Source: Sulfuricurvum sp.
GTDB lineage: Bacteria > Campylobacterota > Campylobacteria > Campylobacterales > Sulfurimonadaceae
Length of the DNA stretch: 64,000 nt
Direction: 5' to 3'
Assembly: GCA_030693335.1 (NCBI GenBank)
Contig: JAUYAU010000004.1
Span: 124,001-188,000 of the forward strand
Numbering within the stretch: position 1 is the first letter of the stretch; every line of letters begins with the position of its first letter. A program made the position numbers and the translations under genes. A model generated the notes under the pieces. It was given only the letters and a program-made list of their open reading frames with translations. It did not search any database and was not told where the DNA came from. Positions 1 through 8,718 of this stretch are shown here, in pieces.

Positions 1-97
1 CAAGAGGAACCATCTTTCCTAGCTTTTCTTCAATGCCCAATGGAACCGCATTTAAAAAAGTTATTAGCAGAGAAAAAAGCAGTATAATTTTTCCCAA
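1..97 (-). CDS. SCO1/SenC-family protein, N-terminal fragment
   Basis: Only the first 32 codons are in the window; the gene continues past the left edge. The start is a TTG preceded by a run of Gs (105-110) that makes a good ribosome binding site. The translation begins with a Lys and a hydrophobic stretch (IILLFSLLITFLNAV), i.e. a signal peptide or membrane anchor, followed by GIEEKLGKMVPL. That segment resembles the lead-in to the thioredoxin fold of SCO copper chaperones (EKLGxxxPLD), which help assemble the CuA site of cytochrome oxidases. The CopD-like gene upstream on the same strand fits a copper role. The CxxxC copper site is outside the window, so the call rests on a short match. Confidence 0.55.
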   Translation of the reverse strand, partial: MGKIILLFSLLITFLNAVPLGIEEKLGKMVPL

Positions 98-207
98 TAT
101 AAATCCCCCCTTAGAAAAGTCCTAAATTATAAGTAAATCAACTTTAAATAAGCTTGAAGTTGTTGTAAATTAACACATAATTAACAAAAGTATGTTATTT
201 GTTACTT

Positions 208-639
208 TTAGTAAAGTTTTAATTTATTAGGTTTTATGAAATAAAGTGTTATAATGGCAATTAAAGAGAAAAAAAGAAAATAAAGAACATTTCCGCTTAT
301 TTTATAAGCGATAACCCCAAAAACAGTATTCCCTTGCGGTATTAAAAACAAAAGCAGTTTAGAATGCTTTCTTAGCTTTACAAGAAGTGCTTCATGATCC
401 AATGTCTTTTCTAAAGCTCTAAGGTGACGATGAAGAAGTAAATAGTAAAGAATTGGCAATTCAATGAATTTATATACAATAAGCGTATAAATAAAAGTCT
501 TATTGTATTTGCCGCCAAAATAAGCAGAGGGCGAAAGATGAATAAAGTAGCTTGATGCAATCGCAAGTATCGCTAAAAAAGCAACAATACCCATCATAAT
601 GAGCCGACGCTTATGCAGATAAGCTACCAATTCATCCAT
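208..639 (-). CDS. Small integral membrane protein of unknown function
   Basis: The protein has 143 residues and about four hydrophobic segments (roughly 14-34, 45-66, 93-113 and 117-134) separated by short basic loops (HRHLRALEK, KLRKHSK). I do not recognise a family and see no metal-binding or catalytic motif. It lies 3 nt downstream of the CopD-like gene on the same strand, so the two are almost certainly co-transcribed, and it is followed after about 110 nt by the SCO-like gene. A role in copper handling or oxidase assembly is inference from position only. Confidence 0.6.
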   Translation of the reverse strand: MDELVAYLHKRRLIMMGIVAFLAILAIASSYFIHLSPSAYFGGKYNKTFIYTLIVYKFIELPILYYLLLHRHLRALEKTLDHEALLVKLRKHSKLLLFLIPQGNTVFGVIAYKISGNVLYFLFFSLIAIITLYFIKPNKLKLY

Positions 640-642
640 AGG

Positions 643-1164
643 TTAAAATGTACTTCTTAAGAATACTCCTAAAAATATTCCCACCAAACCCAAAAAGATA
701 TTCAATGGCAACAAGTATTTACCTACAAGCCACATGCAGTCTGCACTTACTTTTGTTTTACACAGCTTGCAGCTCGCTTTATTAAGAATCCAAATCATAA
801 AGAACATATTCATAACCATTATTGTCCAGATACTTCCCTTGGTATGTATAAGCTTATAGATTTCTAAATTCTTAAAATCCAGAGTGAATCCATTCGCATC
901 AATAGCATTGTCTTTGTATCCCAATGCCATAAATAAGGCTGTTACAAAAAGTAGAATAATAAATGGAGATAAAAAGGTGAAGAATTTTTTATACAATGCA
1001 GCTCTACCTGTAGCACGACGCTCAATAGGAACTCCAGCACCTGACTCTCTTGTTAGAAACCACAGGGTAATCATTCCTCCAACCCAAACAGACGCACCTA
1101 ATACATGAAAAAAAATCACAAACAAACTGTAATCTTGCATAACCGAATAAATAAAATCTCTCAC
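643..1164 (-). CDS. CopD-like membrane protein
   Basis: I chose the GTG start at 1164 because GAGG lies 7 nt upstream; the longer reading from TTG at 1191 has no comparable site. The 173-residue product has four to five membrane spans. The first carries HVLGASVWVGGM, which resembles the first helix of CopD/YcnJ copper-resistance proteins and related DUF2269/YjfL-type proteins (HxxxAxxWxGG). A hydrophilic loop with ERRATGRAALYKKF precedes the second span, and a CKLC pair lies before the last span. Its neighbours are a membrane protein 3 nt downstream and an SCO-like copper chaperone beyond that. The family is moderately sure; the substrate (copper or haem-associated) is inferred. Confidence 0.55.
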   Translation of the reverse strand: MRDFIYSVMQDYSLFVIFFHVLGASVWVGGMITLWFLTRESGAGVPIERRATGRAALYKKFFTFLSPFIILLFVTALFMALGYKDNAIDANGFTLDFKNLEIYKLIHTKGSIWTIMVMNMFFMIWILNKASCKLCKTKVSADCMWLVGKYLLPLNIFLGLVGIFLGVFLRSTF

Positions 1165-1394
1165 TCCAAGTCCTCGTTTAAAAATAATCAATAATAATAT
1201 CTGTTAACCTATTCGAGAATTCTTAAATATAATCTTTTACTATATCGATACAACAGTTGATTCTCATTTAAGTATTGACAAAGCAGTAGATATTTTAAAA
1301 CGTAAGGTGACATTTTGGATGACACTGAAGAAAATATAAGATTAAAAGTAGGAGTTTAATTTGACTAAAGCTCCTGAAATACGGGGATTTTGGA
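1165..1394. other. Intergenic stretch with a possible decayed small gene
   Basis: There is no intact gene here. On the plus strand one frame from about 1241 reads YIDTTVDSHLSIDKAVDIL, and a second frame from about 1310 continues LDDTEENIRLKVGV and stops at 1360. Together these look like one coherent protein tail broken by a frameshift, but no start codon precedes it. The promoter for the minus-strand CopD-like operon should also lie here, although I cannot pick a convincing -10. Confidence 0.25.
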
Positions 1395-1470
1395 TGGTGG
1401 TCCCAACTGGACTCGAACCAGTGACCCCTACCTTGTCGAGGTAGTGCTCTACCAACTGAGCTATGAGACC
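1395..1470 (-). tRNA. tRNA-Val (anticodon GAC), CCA encoded
   Basis: Read on the minus strand, the 76-nt sequence folds as a full cloverleaf: acceptor GGTCTCA paired with TGGGACC, D arm GCTC/GAGC, anticodon stem CTACC/GGTAG, T arm ACTGG/CCAGT with TTCGAGT loop, discriminator A73 and an encoded CCA. The anticodon loop is TCGACAA, so positions 34-36 are GAC, a valine anticodon, and A73 agrees with valine identity. The odd feature is C at position 33, where bacterial elongator tRNAs almost always have U. It stands between the CopD-like gene and lspA, with no partner tRNAs. Confidence 0.93.
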
Positions 1471-1521
1471 ATTCATGAAATTAAGAATTGGAAGTATACG
1501 GCTTGCGAGGTTAAAAACCTC

Positions 1522-1959
1522 TTAAGCCTTTTTTACGGTATAGTTTAAAATCAGAAGCCATACAACAGCGATATCGATCATAACATCGGCAAAATTAAAT
1601 ACCGCAAAATCAAATCCGCAATGCCAATAAACATAGTCCACTACCCCGCCATGAATAAAACGATCAGTTACATTCGACAGTCCTGCCCCCACCATAATAC
1701 CCACAGGAATGAGATAACGATTTTCTTTTAACCAAAGCGTGTAACCTATAACTCCCGCCAATAATGCTAACTGTATCCATTTAAGCCATTGGGCCAAAAA
1801 AGCGAACATTGAAAAAGCCACCCCTTTGTTAAAAACCAAAATCAAATCAATGCACTCGGTGTAATAACGAAAACCCTCTACAAAAAGATTTTTAATGAAT
1901 TGGTCAACAATGAAAACAGCTGACAATACGGCCAATAAGATGGCTAAAGTTTTAAGCAT
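1522..1959 (-). CDS. lspA: Lipoprotein signal peptidase (signal peptidase II)
   Basis: The 145-residue inner-membrane aspartyl protease removes the signal peptide from diacylglyceryl-prolipoproteins. The family signatures are present: DQFIKNL near the N-terminus, [10 protein letters not shown], then the two catalytic aspartates in NVTDRF (about residue 101) and NFADVMID (about 127). Four hydrophobic spans are visible. Its start overlaps the end of glmM by 8 nt, so translation is coupled. The glmM-lspA pairing is common in Campylobacterota. Confidence 0.96.
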   Translation of the reverse strand: MLKTLAILLAVLSAVFIVDQFIKNLFVEGFRYYTECIDLILVFNKGVAFSMFAFLAQWLKWIQLALLAGVIGYTLWLKENRYLIPVGIMVGAGLSNVTDRFIHGGVVDYVYWHCGFDFAVFNFADVMIDIAVVWLLILNYTVKKA

Positions 1960-3292
1960 TCAATGCCTTTTCAAAAAACGACACTAAATGATCCATTTGC
2001 TTTTCAAGCACTTTTAAATCTTTACCTTCTAATAGTATGCGCAATTTGTTTTCAGTCCCTGAATAACGGATGAGATGACGCATGTGCAATTTCTCTGTTT
2101 GCATCAATTCGTCATTCAATTCATCAATCTCCGAAAGCGGCTTTTTGACTTTTACTTTGATATTAACCAATTTCTGAGGATACAGTTCAAAAGGACGGAG
2201 TACCTTGCTAGCCTTCTCTCCCGACGTAAGAAGCAGCGCAAGAATCTGTAATGCACTCACCAAGCCATCTCCTGTTTTGGCATAATCATGCATGATGATA
2301 TGACCGCTTTGCTCTCCACCAAAATTAATTCCATGTTCACGCATCATTTCTAATACGTATTTATCACCTACATTGGAACGATACAATTTAAGTTTATTTA
2401 CCATCATGGCATCTTCAAGCGCCTGATTGCTCATGACAGTTGCTACCATGCCTTTACCTTTTAACTGACCGCTTCGATGTAAAAATAACGCAAGCGCTCC
2501 TAAAATCTGGTCACCGTCGACTTCATCTCCGTTTTCATCTACCACGATAAGCCGATCAGCATCCCCGTCCAGGGCCAATCCGATATCTGCACGGTATTGC
2601 TTGACTGCTTCACGTAAATCTTTTGTGTGTAAAGCTCCGCATCCTTCATTGATATTAAAGCCGTTTGGTTTATCATGAAGAACAATGACTTCAGCGCCCA
2701 ATTCTTCAAGTACGGTAGGACCTACTTTGTATCCTGCACCATTTGCTGTATCTAAAACAATACGCAGACCTTGCAATGTCAACTCATTACCAAAAGAATT
2801 CTTGAGCTGAACAATATAACGCCCAATCACGTCATCAATTCTTTTAGCAGCTCCTATGTTTTTTCCTATCACGTAACCTTGCTGTAACTTCTCTTTATCA
2901 TGGACAATTGCTTCAATAGCAGCTTCCACTTCTTCGGAAAGCTTATTCCCATGAGAATCAAAAAATTTGATCCCATTGTCTTCATAGGCATTATGGCTTG
3001 CTGAAATCATAATACCGGCGTCACATCGCATATTTGCCGTTAAAAAAGCAATGGCAGGGGTGGGCATCGGACCAATTTGGATAACATCATATCCCACAGC
3101 CGTTAATCCGCTGACGATAGCATTTTCAATCATATAACCGCTTTTACGGGTATCTTTACCGACTAAAATCTTTTTGGTACGTGCATGATCTCTAAAATAA
3201 ATCCCTGCAGCCATCGCCACTCTCATCGCTAAGTCTGCCGTTAAAAAGGAGCCAGCTTCTCCACGCACCCCATCTGTTCCAAAAAGTTTCAT
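1952..3292 (-). CDS. glmM: Phosphoglucosamine mutase
   Basis: GlmM converts glucosamine-6-phosphate to glucosamine-1-phosphate for UDP-GlcNAc, and hence peptidoglycan and LPS. I took the ATG at 3292, 7 nt from AGGGG, rather than the TTG directly before it, giving 446 residues, the usual family length. The phosphoserine loop ISASHN places the catalytic Ser at residue 99. The metal loop DGDADR, the sugar-binding GEQSGH and the phosphate-binding [10 protein letters not shown] near the C-terminus are all intact. It is the first gene of a minus-strand pair with lspA and is divergent from rpsT. Confidence 0.97.
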   Translation of the reverse strand: MKLFGTDGVRGEAGSFLTADLAMRVAMAAGIYFRDHARTKKILVGKDTRKSGYMIENAIVSGLTAVGYDVIQIGPMPTPAIAFLTANMRCDAGIMISASHNAYEDNGIKFFDSHGNKLSEEVEAAIEAIVHDKEKLQQGYVIGKNIGAAKRIDDVIGRYIVQLKNSFGNELTLQGLRIVLDTANGAGYKVGPTVLEELGAEVIVLHDKPNGFNINEGCGALHTKDLREAVKQYRADIGLALDGDADRLIVVDENGDEVDGDQILGALALFLHRSGQLKGKGMVATVMSNQALEDAMMVNKLKLYRSNVGDKYVLEMMREHGINFGGEQSGHIIMHDYAKTGDGLVSALQILALLLTSGEKASKVLRPFELYPQKLVNIKVKVKKPLSEIDELNDELMQTEKLHMRHLIRYSGTENKLRILLEGKDLKVLEKQMDHLVSFFEKALNA

Positions 3293-3393
3293 CAATTAAC
3301 CCCTAATATTCTGTATTAATATCGCTTAACTTAATTTTAATTATCTTTAAGGTAACATTCTACCCTAAAAAAAATTCGACAAGGATAAATGCC

Positions 3394-3660
3394 ATGGCAA
3401 ACCACAAGTCAGCATTGAAACGTATCCGTCAAACTGAAAAGCGTACAGAGCGTAACCGGTTTTATCGTACACGTATTAAAAATATCGTAAAAGCAGTCCG
3501 TGCCGCAGTTGATGCAGGTAACAAAGAAGAAGCGCAAGCAGCACTCGTTATTGCAAATGCAAATCTTCACAAGTATGTTAGTAAAGGCGTCTTGAAAAAA
3601 GAGTCTGCTGGACGTAAAGTTAGCCGTCTACACTTAGCTGTTAACGCACTACAAGCATAA
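3394..3660 (+). CDS. rpsT: 30S ribosomal protein S20
   Basis: This 88-residue, strongly basic protein ([20 protein letters not shown] at the N-terminus) is S20, which binds 16S rRNA during early small-subunit assembly. The length and the repeated Lys/Arg helices are typical. The start follows AAGGA by 8 nt. It is divergent from glmM and is followed by a short hairpin and prfA on the same strand; the rpsT-prfA order is conserved in related bacteria. Confidence 0.97.
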   Translation: MANHKSALKRIRQTEKRTERNRFYRTRIKNIVKAVRAAVDAGNKEEAQAALVIANANLHKYVSKGVLKKESAGRKVSRLHLAVNALQA

Positions 3661-3675
3661 TTATACCATTCACAC

Positions 3676-3697
3676 AAAAAGGAATTTGTTCCTTTTG
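3676..3697 (+). terminator. Weak hairpin after rpsT
   Basis: AAAAGGAA (3677-3684), a 4-nt loop and TTCCTTTT (3689-3696) form an 8-bp A/T-rich stem ending in Ts, 16 nt after the rpsT stop. It could attenuate read-through into prfA. The stem is weak and no long T run follows, so it may be only partial. Confidence 0.4.
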
Positions 3698-3741
3698 AGT
3701 GACCCCTTTTCTCACAACGCCTTTCTATAGGAATTACCGCA

Positions 3742-4809
3742 ATGTTATCTAATAAATTAACCCCTTTTATTAATCGCTACAATGAGCTCACGGAGTTGTT
3801 AAGTTCACCCGACATCGGTAACGATATCAAGCGTATGACGGATCTTTCAAAAGAGCAATCTTCTCTTCAACCAATTTTCACAAAAGCTACTGAGTATAAA
3901 AAGCTTTTAGAAGACATTGAAGAAAACAAATCGCTCGCTTTTGATGCCGAACTGGGCGAATTGGCCAAAGAAGAACTCAAATTCTTAGAGCCGCAAGTGG
4001 GTGAACTCGAAGAAGAGATTAAAAAACTCCTAATTCCAGCTGATCCCAACGATAAGCGCAATATTTACATCGAATTGCGCGCAGGTACCGGCGGAGATGA
4101 AGCGGCTATCTTTGTCGGTGATTTGTTCAATGCCTATGTCCGTTATGCGGATGTCAAGGGATGGAAAATCGAGCTTATGAGCAGCAGCCCCTCTGATGCT
4201 GGCGGATTCAAAGAGGTTATTGCCCTTATCAAGGGGGATCAAGTTTACTCACGTCTCAAGCACGAAGCAGGTGTTCACCGTGTTCAGCGTGTTCCCGCAA
4301 CGGAATCTCAAGGGCGCGTACATACCTCTGCTATTACTGTTGCGGTTATGCCTGAAGTGGACGATGTTGAAGTTGTCATCAACGAAAGTGATCTTAAAAT
4401 CGACGTTATGCGCTCAAGCGGATGTGGAGGACAAAGTGTTAATACCACCGACTCTGCGGTCCGAATAACCCATTTACCTACTGGCATCGTCGTCAACAAT
4501 CAAGATCAAAAATCGCAGCACAAAAACAAAGACAAAGCGATGCAAATTCTAAAAGCCCGTATTTATGATCTACAAATGAATGAGGCTAAAGAGAAAGAGA
4601 TGAATGAGCGTAAAGATCAAGTAGGATCAGGTGACCGTTCAGGACGTATTCGTACCTATAACTATCCTCAAAACCGTATCTCTGACCACCGTATCACGCT
4701 GACTCTTTATCGCCTTGAAGAGATTATGCAAGGGGGGTTAATGGATGATATTATTGACCCACTAATCGCAGATATGCAGTCAAAACTCATGGAGCAAAAC
4801 GGATTATAA
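3742..4809 (+). CDS. prfA: Peptide chain release factor 1
   Basis: RF1 recognises UAA and UAG and triggers peptide release on the ribosome. The 355-residue protein has the RF1-specific PAT tripeptide in [14 protein letters not shown], which reads the stop codon, and the GGQ motif at residues 229-231 in [10 protein letters not shown], whose Gln is the methylation target. An N-terminal coiled segment precedes domain 2. Translation starts at ATG 3742 after a GGAATTACCGCA leader. It follows rpsT by 81 nt and is convergent with dapF. Confidence 0.97.
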   Translation: MLSNKLTPFINRYNELTELLSSPDIGNDIKRMTDLSKEQSSLQPIFTKATEYKKLLEDIEENKSLAFDAELGELAKEELKFLEPQVGELEEEIKKLLIPADPNDKRNIYIELRAGTGGDEAAIFVGDLFNAYVRYADVKGWKIELMSSSPSDAGGFKEVIALIKGDQVYSRLKHEAGVHRVQRVPATESQGRVHTSAITVAVMPEVDDVEVVINESDLKIDVMRSSGCGGQSVNTTDSAVRITHLPTGIVVNNQDQKSQHKNKDKAMQILKARIYDLQMNEAKEKEMNERKDQVGSGDRSGRIRTYNYPQNRISDHRITLTLYRLEEIMQGGLMDDIIDPLIADMQSKLMEQNGL

Positions 4810-4824
4810 TCTCCGTTTGTTTTA
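4798..4824 (+). terminator. Probable prfA terminator
   Basis: AACGGA (4798-4803) pairs with TCCGTT (4812-4817) and is followed by TGTTTT. The stem overlaps the prfA stop codon and sits at the meeting point with convergent dapF. It has six pairs with a T-rich tail, so it is plausible but not strong. Confidence 0.4.
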
Positions 4825-5571
4825 CTCTCTCCAAACAGTCTCAAAAACCCCTTTAACTTTACCTTTAAACGTTATCGTTCCCTCGTCCAATCCCAGATAG
4901 AGCGTTTCGCCGCTTTTTGGGTACACACGAGCATTATCTGCAACCGAATTTTCTATTGAAGCACGGTAAAAACACGCGGCCATTCCTGTGCCGCATGCCA
5001 ATGTTTCGTCTTCAACCCCGCGTTCATACGTACGTACATTGATTGCTCCATTACTTTGGACTGACGCGATGTTAACGTTGGCATTGTACTTATGGCGCAG
5101 TTGACGAGCCATATCTATATCAAAATTTTCCATATCGGCATCAAAGGTCACCAGATGCGGAACGCCCGTGTCAATAAGCCACCATCGCATCTCATTTTCA
5201 ATTATTTCATCATTGACAACATAGGGGGGAGTAAGATCGCTTTGAACCATATCTCCCTCTACGCTTGCCTTTATTACTCCTGCACCTGTCAAAAACTCCA
5301 TATCAGCGGGAGCCAAACCCACACGGTGTGCATAATGAGCACAAGCACGGCTGCCATTCCCACACATCGACGCCGTAGAACCATCCGCATTGTAAAACTC
5401 CCACTCAAAATCGTATTCTTCATGGGGTAACAACACAATTAATCCATCCGCACCAATCCCGTTTTGTCGGTCGCAAAGAGTCCTAGCAAGTCCGGAGCGA
5501 TCTGCGCCGTTAAAGCTGTGAAAAAGTACAAAATCATTACCGCTTGCGCAGTATTTGGCGATTTGCAGCAT
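4822..5571 (-). CDS. dapF: Diaminopimelate epimerase
   Basis: DapF interconverts LL- and meso-diaminopimelate for lysine and peptidoglycan synthesis in the cytoplasm. The 249-residue protein starts with KYCASGNDFV and contains both catalytic cysteines: MCGNGSRACA (Cys about residue 69) and LACGTGMAACF (Cys about 191). GADG in the first half and GVPH in the middle are also typical. It is 36 nt downstream of coaE on the same strand and probably in the same transcript. Confidence 0.97.
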   Translation of the reverse strand: MLQIAKYCASGNDFVLFHSFNGADRSGLARTLCDRQNGIGADGLIVLLPHEEYDFEWEFYNADGSTASMCGNGSRACAHYAHRVGLAPADMEFLTGAGVIKASVEGDMVQSDLTPPYVVNDEIIENEMRWWLIDTGVPHLVTFDADMENFDIDMARQLRHKYNANVNIASVQSNGAINVRTYERGVEDETLACGTGMAACFYRASIENSVADNARVYPKSGETLYLGLDEGTITFKGKVKGVFETVWRE

Positions 5572-5607
5572 GCCAAGATCCTTATATTGGGAAATTTATT
5601 GATGATA

Positions 5608-6213
5608 TTATAGCTTAGGGGTTGGGTAGAGTGCTTTAATTGTTTCCACAAATTGTTCACACTCTTGCTGAAGATGTTTGAGATTCGAAGAGTTATCGAT
5701 CACCCAAGTAGCACGAAAACGTTTTTCATCAATGTCCATCTGGCTTTCAATACGTGCCAACGATTCCTCTTTTGAAAAGCCATTACGCTTCATAAAACGT
5801 TCCAGCTGAAGTTCTTTGGGCGTATAAACTACGACAGAATTTTCAATCGGGTACGAACGTGTTTCAAAGAAGAGAGGAATATCAATAAGATAAGGGTACT
5901 CAAACCGGTCCTGTTTTTCACTCTCCTCTTCAATCGCGGCACGAATCTTTGGATGCAAAAAAGCTTCAAGCTCTTTTTTCGCTTTAGGATTGGCAAAAAT
6001 CATTTTCCCCAGCTCAGAGCGGAGAACTTTACCGCTACTGACATAGGCAGTTCCAAAGTGCTCAGATACCCAAGATGCATTTTCATCCAATATGCGGTGA
6101 GAAATAGCATCTGCATCAATAATGCGCAGGCCATTTAGTCCCATTAGAGAGGCAACGGTACTTTTCCCCGTTGCGATTCCACCCGTAAGTGCAATGGCAT
6201 ACTTATACGCCAT
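5608..6213 (-). CDS. coaE: Dephospho-CoA kinase
   Basis: CoaE performs the last step of coenzyme A synthesis, phosphorylating the 3'-hydroxyl of dephospho-CoA. The 201-residue protein has the P-loop GGIATGKST near the N-terminus, DADAISH (the substrate-binding DAD motif) at about residue 34, and the lid region RFMKRNGFSKEE. The start codon overlaps the stop of the upstream SpeE-like gene, so the two are coupled. dapF follows 36 nt downstream. Confidence 0.96.
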   Translation of the reverse strand: MAYKYAIALTGGIATGKSTVASLMGLNGLRIIDADAISHRILDENASWVSEHFGTAYVSSGKVLRSELGKMIFANPKAKKELEAFLHPKIRAAIEEESEKQDRFEYPYLIDIPLFFETRSYPIENSVVVYTPKELQLERFMKRNGFSKEESLARIESQMDIDEKRFRATWVIDNSSNLKHLQQECEQFVETIKALYPTPKL

Positions 6214-6767
6214 TAGTTACGAGCAAGTCCACGGTAATTTTCTCGGATATACTGAGGCATAGCAAAAGCAGAAGGGTGAATATCGCAGTTATAATACTGA
6301 TGACCTTCGAGTAAATCGGTGCGCTGTAAAATAACATCAGCGGTAGGGTGATATTCTTTTGAGCTCAACAGCAATGTTGAACCATCTTCAAGACGATATG
6401 GCATAATAATCTTGAAATAATTACCCAACGCTTCCATCAATGGCGTATTTGCACTGAGATCATCCAGCGATGGGTGCTTCATAACTACCAAACCGTCATC
6501 TTTGAGTATACGGCTGATGTGTGCGATGACTACACTGTCTGAAGTCATCGCATCAAGCATAATAACATCAGCGCTTTTTTCTTGGGCATTGCGAAACGAT
6601 TCGAGTAAATCATTGCTTCCTACCGTAGTTACGGTTGATTCTTTGTAGCGAGCAAGCTCATTCATCAAAAGATCACGATTATCACTTGCAAGCAATACCG
6701 ATGTCGGCAATTTATGGGTACACATGGACACATGGACCATCATTTCAGGGTAAACAAACGTTTTCAT
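6213..6767 (-). CDS. Short spermidine-synthase-like protein
   Basis: The 184-residue product matches the C-terminal part of the Helicobacter/Campylobacter type of SpeE: an Asp pair in DVIMLDAM, MKHPSLDDL, a PYRLEDGSTLLLSS strand, and an ending YYNCDIHPSAFAMPQ that is almost diagnostic of that group (the H. pylori protein has a very similar YYN-DIH-AFA-P end). The N-terminal beta-domain of roughly 75 residues is missing, and the glycine-rich decarboxy-SAM loop is not recognisable, so activity is uncertain. I chose the ATG at 6767; a TTG two codons upstream is also possible. It heads the minus-strand group with coaE and dapF. Confidence 0.7.
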   Translation of the reverse strand: MKTFVYPEMMVHVSMCTHKLPTSVLLASDNRDLLMNELARYKESTVTTVGSNDLLESFRNAQEKSADVIMLDAMTSDSVVIAHISRILKDDGLVVMKHPSLDDLSANTPLMEALGNYFKIIMPYRLEDGSTLLLSSKEYHPTADVILQRTDLLEGHQYYNCDIHPSAFAMPQYIRENYRGLARN

Positions 6768-6802
6768 GGGCAAAAATCTCTTCTATGTGTAATTTATTAG
6801 CG

Positions 6803-6811
6803 ATTGTATCA
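6803..6811 (-). promoter_or_regulatory. Extended -10 promoter for speE-like/coaE/dapF
   Basis: On the minus strand this reads TGATACAAT, an extended -10, placed about 36-44 nt upstream of the SpeE-like start codon. No clear -35 is visible, as is common in Campylobacterota. Confidence 0.5.
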
Positions 6812-6883
6812 CGCACAGATTAAATCCCATTGAAATATACCGAGAAGTGTTTCTGACTTAAGACTACGCTCAATTATTAAGAC

Positions 6884-6889
6884 TATAAT
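6884..6889 (+). promoter_or_regulatory. -10 element for the small membrane protein gene
   Basis: TATAAT stands 35 nt upstream of the ATG at 6924 in an A/T-rich stretch, with no recognisable -35. Confidence 0.5.
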
Positions 6890-6923
6890 TACATAAAATA
6901 AATATTATATAAAAAAGGAATAA

Positions 6924-7127
6924 ATGATGTGCGCTGAAAAAATTCAACGTTTTCTGATGGCAATTGTTCTTACCATCTCAATGGCTCTCACGGCTTATGG
7001 CTATACGCAATACGGAATGGCCCTTCAAGGCTTTGTCATTCTTATGATTGTTGTTTGGGCGATAAAAGATTTTTGTCCATCGTTATGGGTGTTCACGAAG
7101 CTCTTCGGTACTTGTACAAAAAAATAA
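6924..7127 (+). CDS. DUF2892/YgaP-type small membrane protein
   Basis: The 67-residue protein begins MCAEKIQRFLMAIVL and has two hydrophobic hairpin segments (about 11-29 and 32-47), ending in a basic, Cys-containing tail (FCPSLWVFTKLFGTCTKK). Two-helix proteins of this size with an R-x-hydrophobic first helix and a CP in the loop are typical of the DUF2892 inner-membrane family, often linked to rhodanese or sulfur metabolism. AAGGA lies upstream of a double ATG; either could start. It is a single gene with its own promoter. Confidence 0.6.
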   Translation: MMCAEKIQRFLMAIVLTISMALTAYGYTQYGMALQGFVILMIVVWAIKDFCPSLWVFTKLFGTCTKK

Positions 7128-7150
7128 ACTTACCCTAACACACTCTTCGT

Positions 7151-7156
7151 TATAAT
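7151..7156 (+). promoter_or_regulatory. -10 element for purM
   Basis: TATAAT lies 30 nt before the purM ATG, giving a leader of roughly 25 nt with GAGGAAC as ribosome binding site. Confidence 0.5.
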
Positions 7157-7186
7157 TCTCCTACTAAAAAACGGACGAGGAACTCC

Positions 7187-8182
7187 ATGAGTCAAATCAG
7201 CTACAAAGATGCCGGTGTCGATATCGACGCAGGTAACAGTTTTGTCGAAAATATCAAACCGCTTGTCAAATCGACTGCTATCCCCGGTGTTCTTGGTGGT
7301 ATTGGCTCGTTCGCGGGAGCATTTGAGCTTCCTAAGGGGTACAAAGAGCCTGTTATGCTCGCAGCAACGGATGGTGTTGGCACCAAGCTCAAGCTTGCTA
7401 TCGACTCAGGTATTCATAATACGGTAGGTATTGATTTGGTTGCGATGTGCGTCAATGACCTCATCTGTAATTTTGGGACTCCTTCATTTTTCCTAGACTA
7501 CTATGCAACTGGAAAACTCGACGTGAAAGCCGCAACGGCAGTTGTTAGCGGAATTGCAGAAGGTTGCCGTCAGGCTGAGTGTGCGCTCATCGGTGGGGAA
7601 ACGGCTGAAATGCCTGGCATGTACCACAGTGATGATTATGACCTCGCTGGTTTTGCAGTAGGTGTGGGTGAAAAAAGTGAATTGGATCGCACCAATCATG
7701 TCAGCGCAGGAGATATTCTTATCGCTTTACCTAGTTCTGGACTGCACTCAAACGGTTTTTCCCTCGCACGTAAAGTATTACTCGAAAAAATGGGGATGAA
7801 ATTTGAAGACGATTTTAACGGCAAACCATTGATCGAAACTCTTTTGACTCCAACGCGAATCTACGTCAAAACATTTAAAGAGCTCAAAGAAAAAATCCAA
7901 GCACTTGGGCATATTACAGGCGGCGGGATTGTTGAAAACCTTCCGCGCGTATTACCTGAAGGTATCCGTGCTGTTATCACTGAATCTTCCATCCGCGTAT
8001 TGCCGATTTTCGAACTGATCGGTCAGCATGTTGATCGCGCTGAGATGTACCGCGCCTTCAATATGGGTGTGGGGATGATCCTCGTTGTCCGCCCTCAAAA
8101 TGTCGATCATGTCTTGGCAAATACCGATGGCTATATTATCGGACATCTCGAAACAGGCACTCGCGAAGCCGTTCTCGTATAA
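7187..8182 (+). CDS. purM: Phosphoribosylformylglycinamidine cyclo-ligase (AIR synthase)
   Basis: PurM closes the imidazole ring of the purine precursor AIR using ATP. The protein is 331 residues. Hallmarks are [13 protein letters not shown] at the N-terminus, the ATP-grip-like [24 protein letters not shown] and the C-terminal [16 protein letters not shown]. The start has GAGGAAC upstream. It appears monocistronic, with its own promoter and no close partner on either side. Confidence 0.97.
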   Translation: MSQISYKDAGVDIDAGNSFVENIKPLVKSTAIPGVLGGIGSFAGAFELPKGYKEPVMLAATDGVGTKLKLAIDSGIHNTVGIDLVAMCVNDLICNFGTPSFFLDYYATGKLDVKAATAVVSGIAEGCRQAECALIGGETAEMPGMYHSDDYDLAGFAVGVGEKSELDRTNHVSAGDILIALPSSGLHSNGFSLARKVLLEKMGMKFEDDFNGKPLIETLLTPTRIYVKTFKELKEKIQALGHITGGGIVENLPRVLPEGIRAVITESSIRVLPIFELIGQHVDRAEMYRAFNMGVGMILVVRPQNVDHVLANTDGYIIGHLETGTREAVLV

Positions 8183-8235
8183 CATTAGTACCTTGTTATC
8201 AAGGCGCTCCTCATTCTTATATCTCTTTTTTGATG

Positions 8236-8241
8236 TATAAT
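8236..8241 (+). promoter_or_regulatory. -10 element for the haem-binding protein gene
   Basis: TATAAT lies 30 nt before the chosen ATG at 8272, with TG directly upstream. This supports the shorter start, because a start at 8230 would lie upstream of the promoter. Confidence 0.5.
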
Positions 8242-8271
8242 CTTTTGCATAGACTTTTAAAAGGAAATAGA

Positions 8272-8718
8272 ATGAAAATGAAAATACTTGCGGGAGTTGC
8301 TCTTGCTGCTGTCGCTATTCAATTTATACCCTATGGAAAAGACCATACAAATCCTCCTATTATTAGTGAACCACAATGGGATTCTCCTCGTACGAAAGAG
8401 CTTTTTGACAAAGCTTGTGCCGACTGCCATTCTCATCAAACCAAATACCCATGGTACAGCAATATTGCCCCTGTTTCATGGCTGCTATCATATGATGTAG
8501 AAGAGGGACGTGAACACTTTAATGTTCACACATGGGGTGCTCAGAAAAAGAATAAAGGTGACGAAGCAGCAAAAGAGGTACGGGAAGGTGAAATGCCTCT
8601 ATGGTTTTATCTGCCTACGCACCCTGAAGCCAGACTCAGTGATACCCAAAAGCAAGAGCTTGTGAGCGGTTTGGAAAAAACATTCGGAAAAGAAGATGGA
8701 AAGGAAGAGGAGAAGTGA
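8272..8718 (+). CDS. Periplasmic haem-binding domain protein
   Basis: I start at ATG 8272, 6 nt after AAGGA, giving 148 residues. A short Lys-rich head and a hydrophobic segment ([17 protein letters not shown]) act as signal or anchor. The exported part has one CxxCH haem site, CADCHSH, followed by [15 protein letters not shown], which matches the haem-binding domain family PF14376 (the conserved W-Y-x-x-I-x-P run). A charged tail ([10 protein letters not shown]) closes the protein. It meets ccoG tail to tail with no gap. A role in respiratory electron transfer is inferred from the family. Confidence 0.8.
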   Translation: MKMKILAGVALAAVAIQFIPYGKDHTNPPIISEPQWDSPRTKELFDKACADCHSHQTKYPWYSNIAPVSWLLSYDVEEGREHFNVHTWGAQKKNKGDEAAKEVREGEMPLWFYLPTHPEARLSDTQKQELVSGLEKTFGKEDGKEEEK

